Assembly (NCBI GenBank): GCA_003667245.1
Contig: RCNN01000193.1
Location: forward strand, 1-56,071
Direction of reading: 5' to 3'
Length of the DNA stretch: 56,071 bases
Source: Heterostelium multicystogenum
Taxonomy: Eukaryota > Evosea > Eumycetozoa > Acytosteliales > Acytosteliaceae
The notes under the pieces were generated by a model. It made no database searches. It saw nothing but the letters and a program-made list of their open reading frames with translations, and was not told where the DNA came from. The position numbers and the translations under genes were made by a program. Of the stretch, positions 21,335-32,451 are shown one piece after another; the stretch's first letter is position 1, and each line of letters begins with the position of its first letter.

Positions 21335-24300
21335 ATGATTAGAGTTGATAATAGTGTTGCATCAGCTTCAATGAATAATACTGCAACCAAAGCTATCAAT
21401 AAAATGAATGGTGGAAAAGATGTTGACCACTACCACAACAATACCAGCTACTCTGGAAATTAGCAATGGTGGTGCTATGATGGCCAATGGTCACAGTAGC
21501 AAGAATACAATGACCAGCACCACCACGACGACAACGTCGACAACTACCAGCACCTCATCTTCTTCTAAACCAGCAACATCTACATCATCACCATCACCAT
21601 CACAATCGCCTGTACATAAACAAACAACATCAACAAAGCAATCATCCAATAGCTCGACGAAAACATCGGCAACAGCATCATCAACTTCATTTTCAGCATC
21701 ACCGTCGACTTCCACCGATTCAAAGATACAGACAATACTTGCAAAATTGGTGCTGCTATTCTACAAACCAAAAGACAATGAAAACAGCATAGACTTTAGA
21801 GTGAAAGTAAACAATCTTGTACACTACATGAAAATACTTCATCAGCAGCAACAGCAGCCACAGAATGACAATACCAAAGTGAAGCTCGACGACTTTAAAA
21901 TATATGACTCTATACACAACTATTGTAAGTTGACTGAGCGACTCCAACAAAAGTTGGTGGCGTCAAGCTATGATGTTAGCAAGTTACTATCTATCTAGCT
22001 ACTAATTGTCTGACAATTACAGTAACCGAGATTGGGGACAAAGAAAAGCTGTTTAAATTTGGCGAGATCTACCGTGAGCTCTACCAAGAGTCCAAAAATA
22101 ACATTATCTATCTGTCGATTATCTTGGCTTTGATCGGTGGCAAGGCCGACGACATTCTGCGCAAGTACCAAGCACACATCAGCGCAAAAAAAAAAGGACT
22201 CGTCACCGCTGGTCGAAAAGATTCGATCGAAAATCGATACATTATCTCATCAGCAGCCAGTCCCAAAACAACAGCCGCCTCCCATCTCAAACCATTTCCT
22301 AAACAACGAGCTCCCCCCAACTCAATTGCCTGCAGTGGCAAGCAACATCTTGGATAGCAATCACAACAGTAGCGCCAGCAACAATATTAGCAACAACAAC
22401 AACAACAAGATACGATTGAGTCAGAAAATAGATATATCGGAAGAGTTGATTCTGAAGGACTTGATGTATGTGTTCCAAGGAATCGAGGGCAAATATATCA
22501 AGTACTACAATGATATTGGTGGATTCGCCATCGACAAGAATGTAAATATATCGAAGCCACGAGCTGACCTCGTCGGTAGAATCGTGGAGTTTGGCTGGCT
22601 ATTCCGACAGATCAGACACTTCCTTTTGAACACCAACTTTTCGCATCAAGGTCTAGTTAATCAGGTATGAATTGGCGTATCAATCGTGGATCCATGAGAA
22701 CGATGGACATCCTTACTAACCAATCTCTTTGCAATAGTGTTTCTGTACATGTGTGCAAGAAGAACTCTCTGAATTCTACAGGCTCATTGCCATTTTAGAA
22801 ACAAAGATCAATCGCAATGTCGTTGATAACAGTGGAGTCATTGCAGAAAAACAGTATGGAAAAGAATAACGTCAGCCCGCCTGTTGGAGAGCATATGACA
22901 CTGATGGGCTTGTTTGTGTGGATACAAGAACCAATGTACAAGCTACGAGCGCTCTGCTCCCTGGTTACTGGTGTATCGCAGCTGAAAGGTGGCGCAACAG
23001 TGTCGTTTGTTGAGTCGTTCTCTGTGCACGGAAACTCGACAGTTCGTGAGATGGTCAAGACGATCTTGATCGCAGTATCAAAGCCAATCTTCACAATGCT
23101 CGATCGCTGGATCACAGAGGGTGAAATCAATGACCTCCACAATGAATTCTTTATCTCCAAGAATCTTCAGGTGCCTGTCGATCGTGTCTGGAGTGACAAA
23201 TACACACTGGTGCCAGACATGCTTCCCAGCTTCTTCAATGTCGGTGACATGAGCAGAAGAATCCTTCTCATTGGAAAATCCATCAATTTCATGAAGCAAT
23301 GTTGCAAAGAGTCATTTTGGACCATTGACAATGGAAGTGGAGGCAGCCGTTTCAAACTAGAATCATACGCTGACCTTTCCAACCTCGATACAGTCATCAA
23401 CAGGGCTTCAAAATACAGTAGCAAGCGCCTAATTGATTTGATGATGGTGCGTTTCAGATTTATGGATCATTGCAAAGCACTTCGACGCTATATGCTTCTG
23501 GGCCAAGGCGACTTTATTCAAGGCCTAATGGATATGCTTGGTGAGGACCTATTGAAACCAGCCGTCCAACTAACAAGACACAGACTGGTCAGCATCATGG
23601 AGAATGCCATCAGAACATCAAATTCACAGTATGAAGACGAGGACATCTTGAAACGTTTGGATATCTCCTTGGAAAATCCCAAAAACAACAACATCGGCTG
23701 GGACATTTTCTCTCTGGACTATCATATCTCCATGCCGGTATCCACCATCATTACGCGCGCAGACATGATGAGCTATAAGAAGATTTTCCACCTCCTTTGG
23801 TCTGTCAAGAGAGTCGACTTTTCACTGTCATCAACATGGCGAAAGACTCACCACCACCACAACACCATCCTCAAGATGCAGGCCATCACCTCCGATTCCT
23901 TTGGAAAAGTGTTCCAAAAATCACAGATGCTTGCCAACGAGATGACCCACTTCGTGTCCAACTTCAACTACTATGTCATGTTTGAAGTGATCGAGAGCTC
24001 GTGGGTCAAGATGGTCAACTCGATCGAGTCGGCAAGTGACCTCGACCAAATGATCAACGCCCACACTCTCTACCTCGAGGAGATCTGCACCAAAACCTTT
24101 TTGATGAACACCCAGCAGTGCTACGACGCCTTCAAGCAGCTGCTCGCTGTCATTTCCAAATTTACCTACACCCAGAAGAACCTATGCACGCTGGTCGACG
24201 CCTTCAAGAAAGAACAAGGCGCGCTGTCCGATGCCAAAAAACAAAAAGTCGAAAAGGAGCTCAACACCTACTCCATACACCTGAACAACATATACCGAGA

Positions 24301-24490
24301 CTACCGCACACAATTCAAGACGCTTCAAGACGAACTCCTGAAGCTGAAAACCAAACAGCAGGACATCAACCCAACGTCGCTGCTCTACATGCTGGACTTC
24401 AACGAATACTACTCCTCGACTTTCAACAGCAGACTCTCCACATCGCCTGCGGTCTCGACAAGCAGCACAAGCACCCTCACCCATCAATAA
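21335..24490 (+). CDS. spc98: Gamma-tubulin complex component 3 (GCP3/Spc98)
   Basis: This is the gamma-tubulin ring complex subunit that binds gamma-tubulin and nucleates microtubules at the centrosome. The N-terminus is low complexity: Thr/Ser-rich at 21420-21720, then QQQQ and Asn runs. The GCP core begins near 22440 with ELILKDLMYVFQGIEGKYI, continues with CVQEELSEFYRLIAIL after an intron at 22665-22738, then LFVWIQEPMYKLRALCSLV and the diagnostic RILLIGKSINFMKQCC (about 23260). The C-terminal GRIP2 part contains YHISMPVSTIITRADMMSYKKIFHLLW and ends at TAA 24488-24490. GKSINF is closer to GCP3 than to GCP2. Frame breaks at the A runs 21415-21418, 22186-22195 and 22860-22863 are each repaired by removing one A. 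The start ATG at 21335 assumes the first repair; the ATG at 21408 is in the final frame without it. Confidence 0.9.
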
Positions 24491-24867
24491 TAAAGAGCAA
24501 ACAAGCATCATTATATTTAGCAACAGCAAATCTATCCATCGTTCGACCCTAGTACATTCTAAGAAAAAGATCGATTCCATTCTTTGGTTCACTGCACACA
24601 CACACTCATCAAAAAAACCAGACCAATAATTCACCCCAATCCTTTGTTTGCCAAACAAAACACTTGTTCTTCTTTTAATTTTAAATATTTATTTAATTTT
24701 AATTTCAATTGAATTGTTTTTTTACATGAACAACAAACAACACATTAAATAACAATCCTCCCATTAAACCTTCTTACCTACTTAAGTAACAAACATATCT
24801 TCTAGCAGTAATAATCCTTTATTATCTCATCTCTCAGTAGACATACTCATCAAACATTCATTAGAAG
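24491..24867. other. Intergenic region
   Basis: About 375 bp between two plus-strand genes, AT-rich and pyrimidine-rich on the plus strand toward the PRA1 start. It holds the GCP3 3' UTR and the PRA1 promoter. No other feature seen. Confidence 0.5.
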
Positions 24868-25588
24868 ATGGCAAAGATTTTCGAAACTAATTCATTGACT
24901 GTCAGACCATGGTCTGAGTTCGCAGAGTGGGGAAGATTCAGCATACCCGATGCTCAATTCAAAGATAGATCAGAGACAAATCTCGGTTATTATTCTGGAA
25001 ACTATGCTATCATTGTTGCTGCTGTGTTATTGTTGACCTTGTATGTTTGCTTGTGAAGAATATTGTTGTTGTTATAATGGCACCGTGAAAGATATTAACA
25101 ATCGAATTACAGATTCACAAACTACAACTTGTTGTTGGCCGTATTGGTACTTGCTGGTATTGGTTATTATGTATTTGTCATTCAACCAAAGTCCTACAAT
25201 GTTGGTGGATTCAGACTCGAATTGTTACATCAAGCTATTATTTTTGCTCTTGGTAAGGCAATCCTCTCGTCAACTCAAGCCTGTTGAGACAACACGATAT
25301 TAACACCACCACTATCATACTTATAGTATCAATCATTGTCGTCTACAAATCAAGTGGTCTCACATTGTTCTACACTACATTGTTCTCATTGTTGATTGTA
25401 TTGGCCCACAGCTTGACCAGAAAGAGAAACACCAACGCTAAGATTAACAACGCTGTAAACAAAGCAAAGGATTTTGCCAATGTAAGTTAGTTGGTGACTC
25501 ATTAGTTAACACCTACCTAAAGATTTAAATGACAACAACACAAAAACTAATATTTTATTAAAACTTTCTTTAACAGGAATTTAACTAA
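24868..25588 (+). CDS. PRA1 family protein (prenylated Rab acceptor)
   Basis: Four exons (24868-25040, 25113-25252, 25327-25481, 25577-25588) join in phase to 159 residues with no frame break. The N-terminus RPWSEFAEWGRFSIPD matches the PRA1/PRAF entry motif. Four hydrophobic segments follow as two hairpins: IIVAAVLLLTLF, LLLAVLVLAGIGYYVFVI, IIFALVSIIVVY and TLFYTTLFSLLIVLAHSL. The tail is short and basic (RKRNTNAKINNAVNKAKDFANEFN). PRA1 proteins sit in Golgi and ER membranes and interact with prenylated Rab GTPases in vesicle traffic. Length fits the family. The last exon encodes only EFN and the stop. Confidence 0.88.
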
Positions 25589-26140
25589 ACTTATTAAAAA
25601 ACTATCCCTTTAAATAATCACATGTTATAATAGCGGCGAAATTTGTACAAATAAACAATCTAATAAACAAACCCACCACCTATCATACCTAGAAAAACTA
25701 ACCTATAAATACAAATAACAATCATTCATAGCATTAACGTTTGTTAATTAATTCCAGCATCTTAATATATATATTTTTCAATTTCACAAATAATAAATAA
25801 TAGCATATTGCAATAAAAATTATCAACAATATTTTTTTTGGATTGATTCAAAAAAATCGGGTCAAAACTCAGTAAAGCAGTCTTATAGTCAAGCAATTTT
25901 TGCAAAAAAAAGACGATTCACAAACAATAACTCAAATCTAATAATATTACTGCTCAATTATATATCATAACATATCATACCATACTTTATAATACAATTA
26001 CATAAATATCAATATATTATTAGACACTGTATTTATTATTTAGCTTATAAGTAACTTATTTTAGATATTTAGTTTGTTAGTTGTTATTATTATTAGAGAG
26101 AAATAATAACCTAGAAGTAGTTTAGATAAGTGTACTTATA
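25589..26140. other. Intergenic region
   Basis: About 550 bp, AT-rich, with A and T runs and TATA-like repeats near 25990-26060. Presumed promoter of VMP1. No gene seen. Confidence 0.5.
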
Positions 26141-27586
26141 ATGTCTAAAGTTAATACAAAGAGTTTATCAAATACTCAAATAAAAGGTACATACATACAT
26201 ATATACGTATTGTCAATATCAAAGAGCGTATACAGTGAAGTATCGATTGCTAATGAATAATGTTGTTTGTTGATGTTATTTGCCCTTCTAGAGAGAATTT
26301 TCATTATTGGAGAAAAGAAAGGAAAATAGAAAAAATGTTAGATTGTTCTTTCATCCTATAAAGACTTTGAAGTATTTCTTCATTGTCATTAAGGACATGA
26401 TTGTTTCATCGCTACTGTTCTTCAAAGAGAGACCAAAGACTTTGTTTTTGAGCAGTCTTTTGATTTCTCTATCGATTTTGGCTATCTATGCTCCAGGAGA
26501 ACACCAGAATTACATTGGAAAGTACAGCGAATTCATCTCGATTTGTCTATGGTGGGTCGGACTTGGTGTATTGTCTTCAGTAGGTTTAGGTACTGGTTTG
26601 CATACTTTTGTTTTGTATCTCGGACCACACATTGCCAAGGTTACATTGGCCGCCACAGAATGGCAATCTGTCGACTTTTTACAATACGGACCAAACAGCT
26701 TTGTCAATCCAAACTCACCACAGGCTGGTGGTATTACATTCTGGCAGATTCTCAATTCTATCCAACTTGCTGCATTGATGTGGGGAGCCGGTACTGCTAT
26801 CGGTGAGTTGCCACCCTACTTTGTAGCCAGAAACCGCACGTCTCAAGGGTTTGAAGCTTGAGCAAGAGGAAGCCAAGAAAGGTATCAAGAAGGAAGAAAA
26901 GGAAGAAAAGCAAAGTCTAATTCAAAGATTAAGCTCAGCTGTACCATCCATAATTGGAAATATGGGTTTCTTTGGTATTTTGGCATTTGCATCGGTATGC
27001 TCTCATAGTATATTTAATAGTGATTTTGGATAATTGCTAATAGCATTTTTCATAGATTCCAAATCCATTGTTTGATTTAGCAGGTATTACATGTGGTCAT
27101 TGCTTAGTACCATTCTGGAAATTCTTTGGTGCTACTTTTGATTGGAAAAGCAGTTATTAAAGCACATATTCAAGCATGTTTTGTTATTTTAGCATTCAAC
27201 ATGGAAACCCTCACCAAGGTTGTCAACCTTATTGAAACCTATATCCCATGGTCCAAAGGAAAGATTCAACCAATCCTCGAAAAAGAAAGAGATAGATTGA
27301 ATTCATCATCCAATATGAATAAAAATGCACCAGTAAGTAACCAAATTTATAATCCCCAAAAAAATGAACATCAATTATTTACTCATTTTTTTTAAACTTT
27401 CTAGAAAAGCCTTGTGGGAGTAGTTTGGATTGTGTATTGGCATGTATGATTTTCTACTTTTTAATTTCCATCATTGATTCAAGTGTACAAGAATATCTTA
27501 TCGAAAAAGATAACAAAAAGATTGAAGAGTTGGAGGCAACTCTCAAGAAGAACGACTCAAAGTCTGAATCAAAGAAAGACATATAA
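26141..27586 (+). CDS. vmp1: Vacuole membrane protein 1 (VMP1)
   Basis: An ER multispanning scramblase-type protein needed for autophagosome formation and organelle contact sites. Exon 1 is short ([15 protein letters not shown]). Exon 2 (from 26293) begins [20 protein letters not shown] and carries [38 protein letters not shown] and [14 protein letters not shown], all hallmark VMP1 segments. Exon 3 (from about 27057) has [21 protein letters not shown], followed by [11 protein letters not shown], the rest of the VTT/SNARE-associated domain. The last exon gives a final membrane segment, [12 protein letters not shown], and a Lys/Glu-rich tail to TAA 27584-27586. Three single-base additions (A run 26831-26833, T run 27136-27139, A run 27405-27408) break the frame, and removing each restores the alignment. 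Confidence 0.93.
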
Positions 27587-28046
27587 AGATATTATTATTA
27601 TTATTATTATAATTATAACAATGATAGATTACTCGAAATTTCTATAATAAAATACATCCCTTTATTTCTTTGATCAAATTTATTCATTTGGTCGACCGCA
27701 TGAATTTCTCATATCAACAAAGTCTCGTAATTGATATCAAAGTATTGATTAATTTCAGAAAAAAAGAAATATACCTCGTTAGAAAATTGAAAGAAAGAAT
27801 GTTACTTCATGTAGTAGTATTTGATAATTAGTCCTAACTATTAGAACTACGAGTGAATTGACCTGTAATATTAGGTAAATGATTGGCCATGCTCTTGAGA
27901 TTGGATTGAAAATAGAAGGTTTAAAGTGGAATAGTATCTTGTATTGAGTAAGAGAGGCGCAAGAATAAATAATTGAGTGTCGGATTATTGATAAAAATAT
28001 CGATTGAATATTTCTAATATATATATATATTTGATTTGCTTGTTGT

Positions 28047-28988
28047 TTAGGGTTTGCTCCTACTGAAAGTGGTGGTTGTTGAGGTAGTTGGAGGTGAGCT
28101 GTCAGAATCGGTATCTGTGTTTGGGTTGGAATCACTAGAAGAGTTAAGATTGTTAGAGTGGTGATAATGGAGCACAAAAGAACTTGTTCCTTGAAGTTGA
28201 GATTGTATCTGTTGGTTTTCGGTTGGTTTTCTGACAGGTGGATTCATTCGTATTTCTTGGCATTTTTTACAATTAGGGCTACATTTGGTGTGCATCTTGA
28301 GGTTTTTTTCGTGGCTGGCCCTGTTGGAGGTGGATAGTACTTTATCACAAGGTACTTCATGTCGGCATCTTACTTTTTTGGTGGAGTTTTTTTTGTATAC
28401 TGATTTACATTGTTCACAATCCCGTAAAACTCCATTTAAATAGCAAGGATTTTGGTGGTAAGTATTGTAGTGATTGGAACGTCCACTGGAGTGACTATAG
28501 CTATATTCACACCCAACGTGTTGACATCGGTACCTTCCATTGGATGTATTTCCTGACGATGGTTTCGAGATGTTGTAGTTTAAGTCATTGGGTGCTGTAG
28601 CTGATTGTGTAAAGTTGTCTGTGAAATTGAAAGTAGATTGATAAGTAGCCATATCATCTAATGTTCTTAAATTTAAAATGTTGGTTGTTGAGGCTCCGAA
28701 TAAAGGGGATTGAAGGCGAGGCGGTGATGTTGAAGGGGTAATGTGTATCGGTTGATTTATAAAACTTCTATTGATAGGTGGTTGTTGGAAAGGTCGTGGT
28801 GGAGTAGGTGGTGATCTTCTGTGTTTTTTAGGTAGTTGCTCTTTTGATATAGGTGGAGACCCATGGCTTGATCCGCCAAACTCTTGACTTGGGATCAATT
28901 CTTTTCTTTTACCCTCAGTAGTTGAAGCATCGGAATCCTTTGTAGGTGAATCATCTGTCTTACTGTTGAGCAACTTGTTAATATCCAT
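28047..28988 (-). CDS. Zinc-finger protein of unknown function
   Basis: A 313-residue single-exon frame. The N-terminal half is Ser/Pro-rich and disordered, with basic KKHRRSPPTPPRP. The middle contains a C2H2-like finger, YRCQHVGCEYSYSHSSGRSNHYNTYH (C-x4-C-x12-H-x4-H, split here for reading). A second Cys/His-rich block follows, with CEQCKSVY, VRCRHEVPC, ASHEKNLKMH and CSPNCKKC. The C-terminus is Ser/Thr-rich. I infer a nuclear, possibly DNA-binding role from the fingers and the basic Pro-rich region, but I do not recognise an ortholog. It is convergent with VMP1, with about 460 bp between the two 3' ends. Confidence 0.72.
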   Translation of the reverse strand: MDINKLLNSKTDDSPTKDSDASTTEGKRKELIPSQEFGGSSHGSPPISKEQLPKKHRRSPPTPPRPFQQPPINRSFINQPIHITPSTSPPRLQSPLFGASTTNILNLRTLDDMATYQSTFNFTDNFTQSATAPNDLNYNISKPSSGNTSNGRYRCQHVGCEYSYSHSSGRSNHYNTYHQNPCYLNGVLRDCEQCKSVYKKNSTKKVRCRHEVPCDKVLSTSNRASHEKNLKMHTKCSPNCKKCQEIRMNPPVRKPTENQQIQSQLQGTSSFVLHYHHSNNLNSSSDSNPNTDTDSDSSPPTTSTTTTFSRSKP

Positions 28989-29318
28989 TGCGGAAAAGAA
29001 ATAATGTATTTAAAATTATTATCTTCTCCACATATATGGATACTTCAACGATCCGATTAATTCTATTCAAACATATATCGTGATAGATGATTCAATTTAT
29101 CTATAATAAATATTTATAATATATAGAGCCAATTTAATGAACTACTATTTAAATTGGTTATAGTTTGCTCTATAGAGTAGAGGAGAAGGTAATAGGTTAG
29201 ATATATTTTAAATAAATAATAATAGATTATTAGTTGATTAATATTTATATAATATAATCTAAAAAGAGAGGAATATTTAAACAATTCTTGAACGATGATA
29301 AAGATGAATGTACTATAT

Positions 29319-29680
29319 TTAAAAGGATTCATTTAGAAAGTAGATATCAACTTCATTGAAATAGAAATGATAAGATTGGTGAGGTGGTATCCACTCACCT
29401 GGAAATGTATTGGGATTTCTGTTTTGAAGAGATGTTGATGAATTTAATGCTTTTGATTTAGCTACAAATAGGGAAATAATTGGATTATATATTGAAATAA
29501 GTAGTTGTAATTGGATATACTTAGAAATTGTAGAATAAAGATTTAACAACCAAGATAAATACAATTAGTGAATATAACAAAAAAATATATAAGAATTGGA
29601 TAGTTGAAATAAATAATAATTACAAGTATATCTCATATTTAAGGTGTTGTTTAATACTAACTCATTTTAGTTTTAATCAT
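29319..29680 (-). CDS. Possible small two-exon gene, unknown
   Basis: Exon 1 (29680-29662) encodes MIKTKM. A GTTAGT donor and a TTTGTAG acceptor at 29462 bound a roughly 200-bp intron. Exon 2 (29461-29319) reads KSKALNSSTSLQNRNPNTFP, then GEWIPPHQSYHFYFNEV and a stop. Exon 2 is much less AT-rich than its surroundings and reads like real protein. The joined product is about 54 residues with no recognisable domain. A GTGAGT inside exon 2 could be another donor. Confidence 0.35.
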
Positions 29681-30678
29681 TTGGTGTAAGTAGTAGAAAA
29701 GGGTTTAATTGGTGTTACTATGAAGGTTTATGTGAAGATAATGATTATGTTGTTGTTGGTTGTTGTTAATGTTGTTTTTTTTTTAAATTCTAACTTTTTA
29801 CAATTTTTTTTTTTAATTGTTTTTGATCAGGGGCGATATAGTCATTCAAAATCAAAGATTCAATCATAATTCAACATTATTGACAATTTAAAATATCTAT
29901 TTAGAAAGATGGTGTATAATTTAAGGTATTGTTCAAGAGTTGAAATGTTTGAAATTTGTTGAAATTGATATAGATCCAAAGAAGAAAAATTATTTATTCT
30001 TTAAATCATTGGTTATATCAATTTTAGTAAATAGGGAGGGGAATAACAGAAGGTTTGTTGATGAATTTCTTTTTTTGAAATTTTATTTATGATAGGAAAA
30101 CAATAAAGACATATTCTCTATTACTTACAATATATATGTATGTATTTTTACACTTTATATCTATATGTGAGATTTAATTGTCATATAGAGAGCAAAGTTT
30201 TAAACTCCAATCTTTTTCCTCTGATAATTGGACCTAGATAATGTTGTTTTTTTTTAGAAATGAATTTAAGATTAGTGCTGATGGATGGAGATGCTGATGG
30301 TTGGTATGTAATGAATTATTAATATTAGCTCTGCTAAATAGTAAACTAACAACAACAACACAACAACTACAGAAGCAACAACAACAACTCCTATACAAAC
30401 AACATTGTTAGAAACAAAGGTTTAACAAACAAAACAAAATAATACTGATATGGAAGAGGACCTTATTTATTTTTTAAAATATTTTTTTATTGTTTTTAAA
30501 TTGAAAAATCCACTTAGGTGTTGTTGGGTGAGGTTGAAACAACAAAGTCACTATTCAAATATTGAATATAGTTGAGTGGAGGTGAGAATTAGAAATCCAA
30601 TTCTATGACAATCAAAAAACGAAACTTAATTAATTATATTGATTTGTTGATGGTTGAATGATAATTGGGTAAACAGCC

Positions 30679-30697
30679 GATCCCTGTAAGAGGGGTC
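30679..30697 (+). other. GC-rich hairpin in AT-rich intergenic DNA
   Basis: GATCCCT and AGGGGTC form a 7-bp stem (one G-T pair) around a 5-nt loop GTAAG. It is flanked by less AT-rich sequence (30670-30745) inside a region of A/T runs. It could belong to a small RNA. Strand is not determined. Confidence 0.25.
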
Positions 30698-31683
30698 AAT
30701 CTCTAGCATGTTTCAAGTACAAAAACAAAAAGATCCCCGTGTTTTTTGAAGAGTTAATAATACTTAAATAGAAGATGGTGTGATCTTGTGGGTGAGAGCC
30801 TCCCCAAATTCAAAAAGCCACTCCACAAAATCCAAAAGAAAATAGATAAGCGGTATGAGAAAATTTGTAAGTGTGGCCCACATTTAGAGCCACCTATTTT
30901 GACAGATCATTTTTGTAAAAACACAACTGATTTCTTAATTTTGTGTCAATGCCATGGCAAAACTAAAAAAAATAATCGATAAATTCGATGTATAGTGCAC
31001 AAATACATCATACCATGGTTTTTTCGAAACTGTTTTTTGCGACCACCTAAGTACCTCATTCATGATGATTTTAGAATTTTCCCATTGATATAAACATTTT
31101 TTATCTAAAATGAAAATTTGATCTCAGAAGTGGGTCAAATATACAGATATGGATCATTAGAGTCTGAAAGACCAAAATAACAAAAGAAAAAATCAAAATA
31201 AAAACAAAATAAAAACAACAACAATACAAACTAAAGTTTAACAAATATATATAAACGACAAAGTTCTTTTAGATATATCGATGATATCTTGTATTATCAA
31301 CAAAATAAGGTAAACTATTATTATTATTATTTTAAAAACTATGGAGTGGAATCTAAGATATTTTGTTTTGGTTTTTTGTTGTTTTTAATTTAGAATTGAA
31401 AGAAATGAACAATACTTAAAGATATAAAAAAATATAGGATTTGAATAATCCAATGATAGAATGGAATGGAAAAAAAACAAAAACAACAAAAAGTTGTTTT
31501 TGGTATCATTGTATAGATTTAAATCTATGAAACCAAATTAAATATTTGAATTTGATTTTTGACATTATTTTATTTCATTGCTAACAAATACTTACATCAA
31601 AAGAAATAATTTAAATTTGATTAAGCAATATTCTATCCTTGGAATTAATTAATTACTTTTTTTTTTTTTAATTTTTGGTACAA

Positions 31684-31695
31684 TTATTATTATTA

Positions 31696-31744
<49 letters not shown>

Positions 31745-31745
31745 T
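31684..31745. repeat. TAT trinucleotide microsatellite
   Basis: About 20 near-perfect tandem copies of TAT, with one interruption near the start, in a non-coding region. It also creates a spurious poly-Tyr reading frame, which I do not call. Confidence 0.9.
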
Positions 31746-32451
31746 TTTAATTTTTTTTATGGATGGTTTTATATTTTTATACTGGATGATATTTATATTT
31801 ATATATACTAGTCTTTTTTACATTAATACTAGGTATTTTACACATTGTGTATATATAAATTTAATCATTAATTAAATATAAATAAAGTATTGATCCTAAT
31901 TAATAAATTTCATTTTGATTACCATATTCCAGTTTAAGATCGTGAAATGGTATTTCAAATCCAAAAAACAACATAACATTTTTGTCAAAATCTGATTTTT
32001 GTTTTTATTGGACAGATTCTGTGGTACTATTATCACTTGAAAAATGTTTGCTTTTTTTGTTTTTTTTTTTTTTTTTCTAATCACACAGTAATTTTTCATT
32101 GATTATAACAATATCTAAAATAGATTGTTGTTGGTTTTTTCATATATAATTTATTGTTGTAGAAGTATACCTTTATTTGAATTTTAAAGTATAGTATAGT
32201 ATAGTAGTATAATAATTGTAATTGTAATAGTAGTAGTAGTAGTTGTTGTTGTCTGCTTGAATTCAAATCAAACTGACCCACTTACCTCATCCCACTTACC
32301 TCATCCCCCCTCCCACTCCGACCTAATAATAATACCTAATAGCAAATTATCGTTTATCATTCACACGCATTTTCTTTGCTCGTCAATCATTTAATCAGTC
32401 AGTCAGTTAATCTATCAATCATTCTGATTTGATTGATCATCAAACGATCAG

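Larger units (their letters stand above)
29681..32451. other. Long gene-poor AT-rich region
   Basis: About 2.8 kb without a supported gene. It has long T and A runs, a TAT trinucleotide array at 31684-31745, a strong hairpin at 30679-30697 (listed separately), and a 64-codon Cys/Lys-rich frame at 30788-30982 (no ATG start, includes CKCGPHLEPPILTDHFCKN) that could be a relic but has no recognisable family. The last few hundred bases, including CTTACCTCATCCC repeats near 32280-32310, precede the talin-head-like gene. Confidence 0.5.

Noticed and set aside
21491..21715. Asp/Val-rich minus-strand frame
   Set aside because: It is the antisense of the Thr/Ser low-complexity N-terminus of GCP3.
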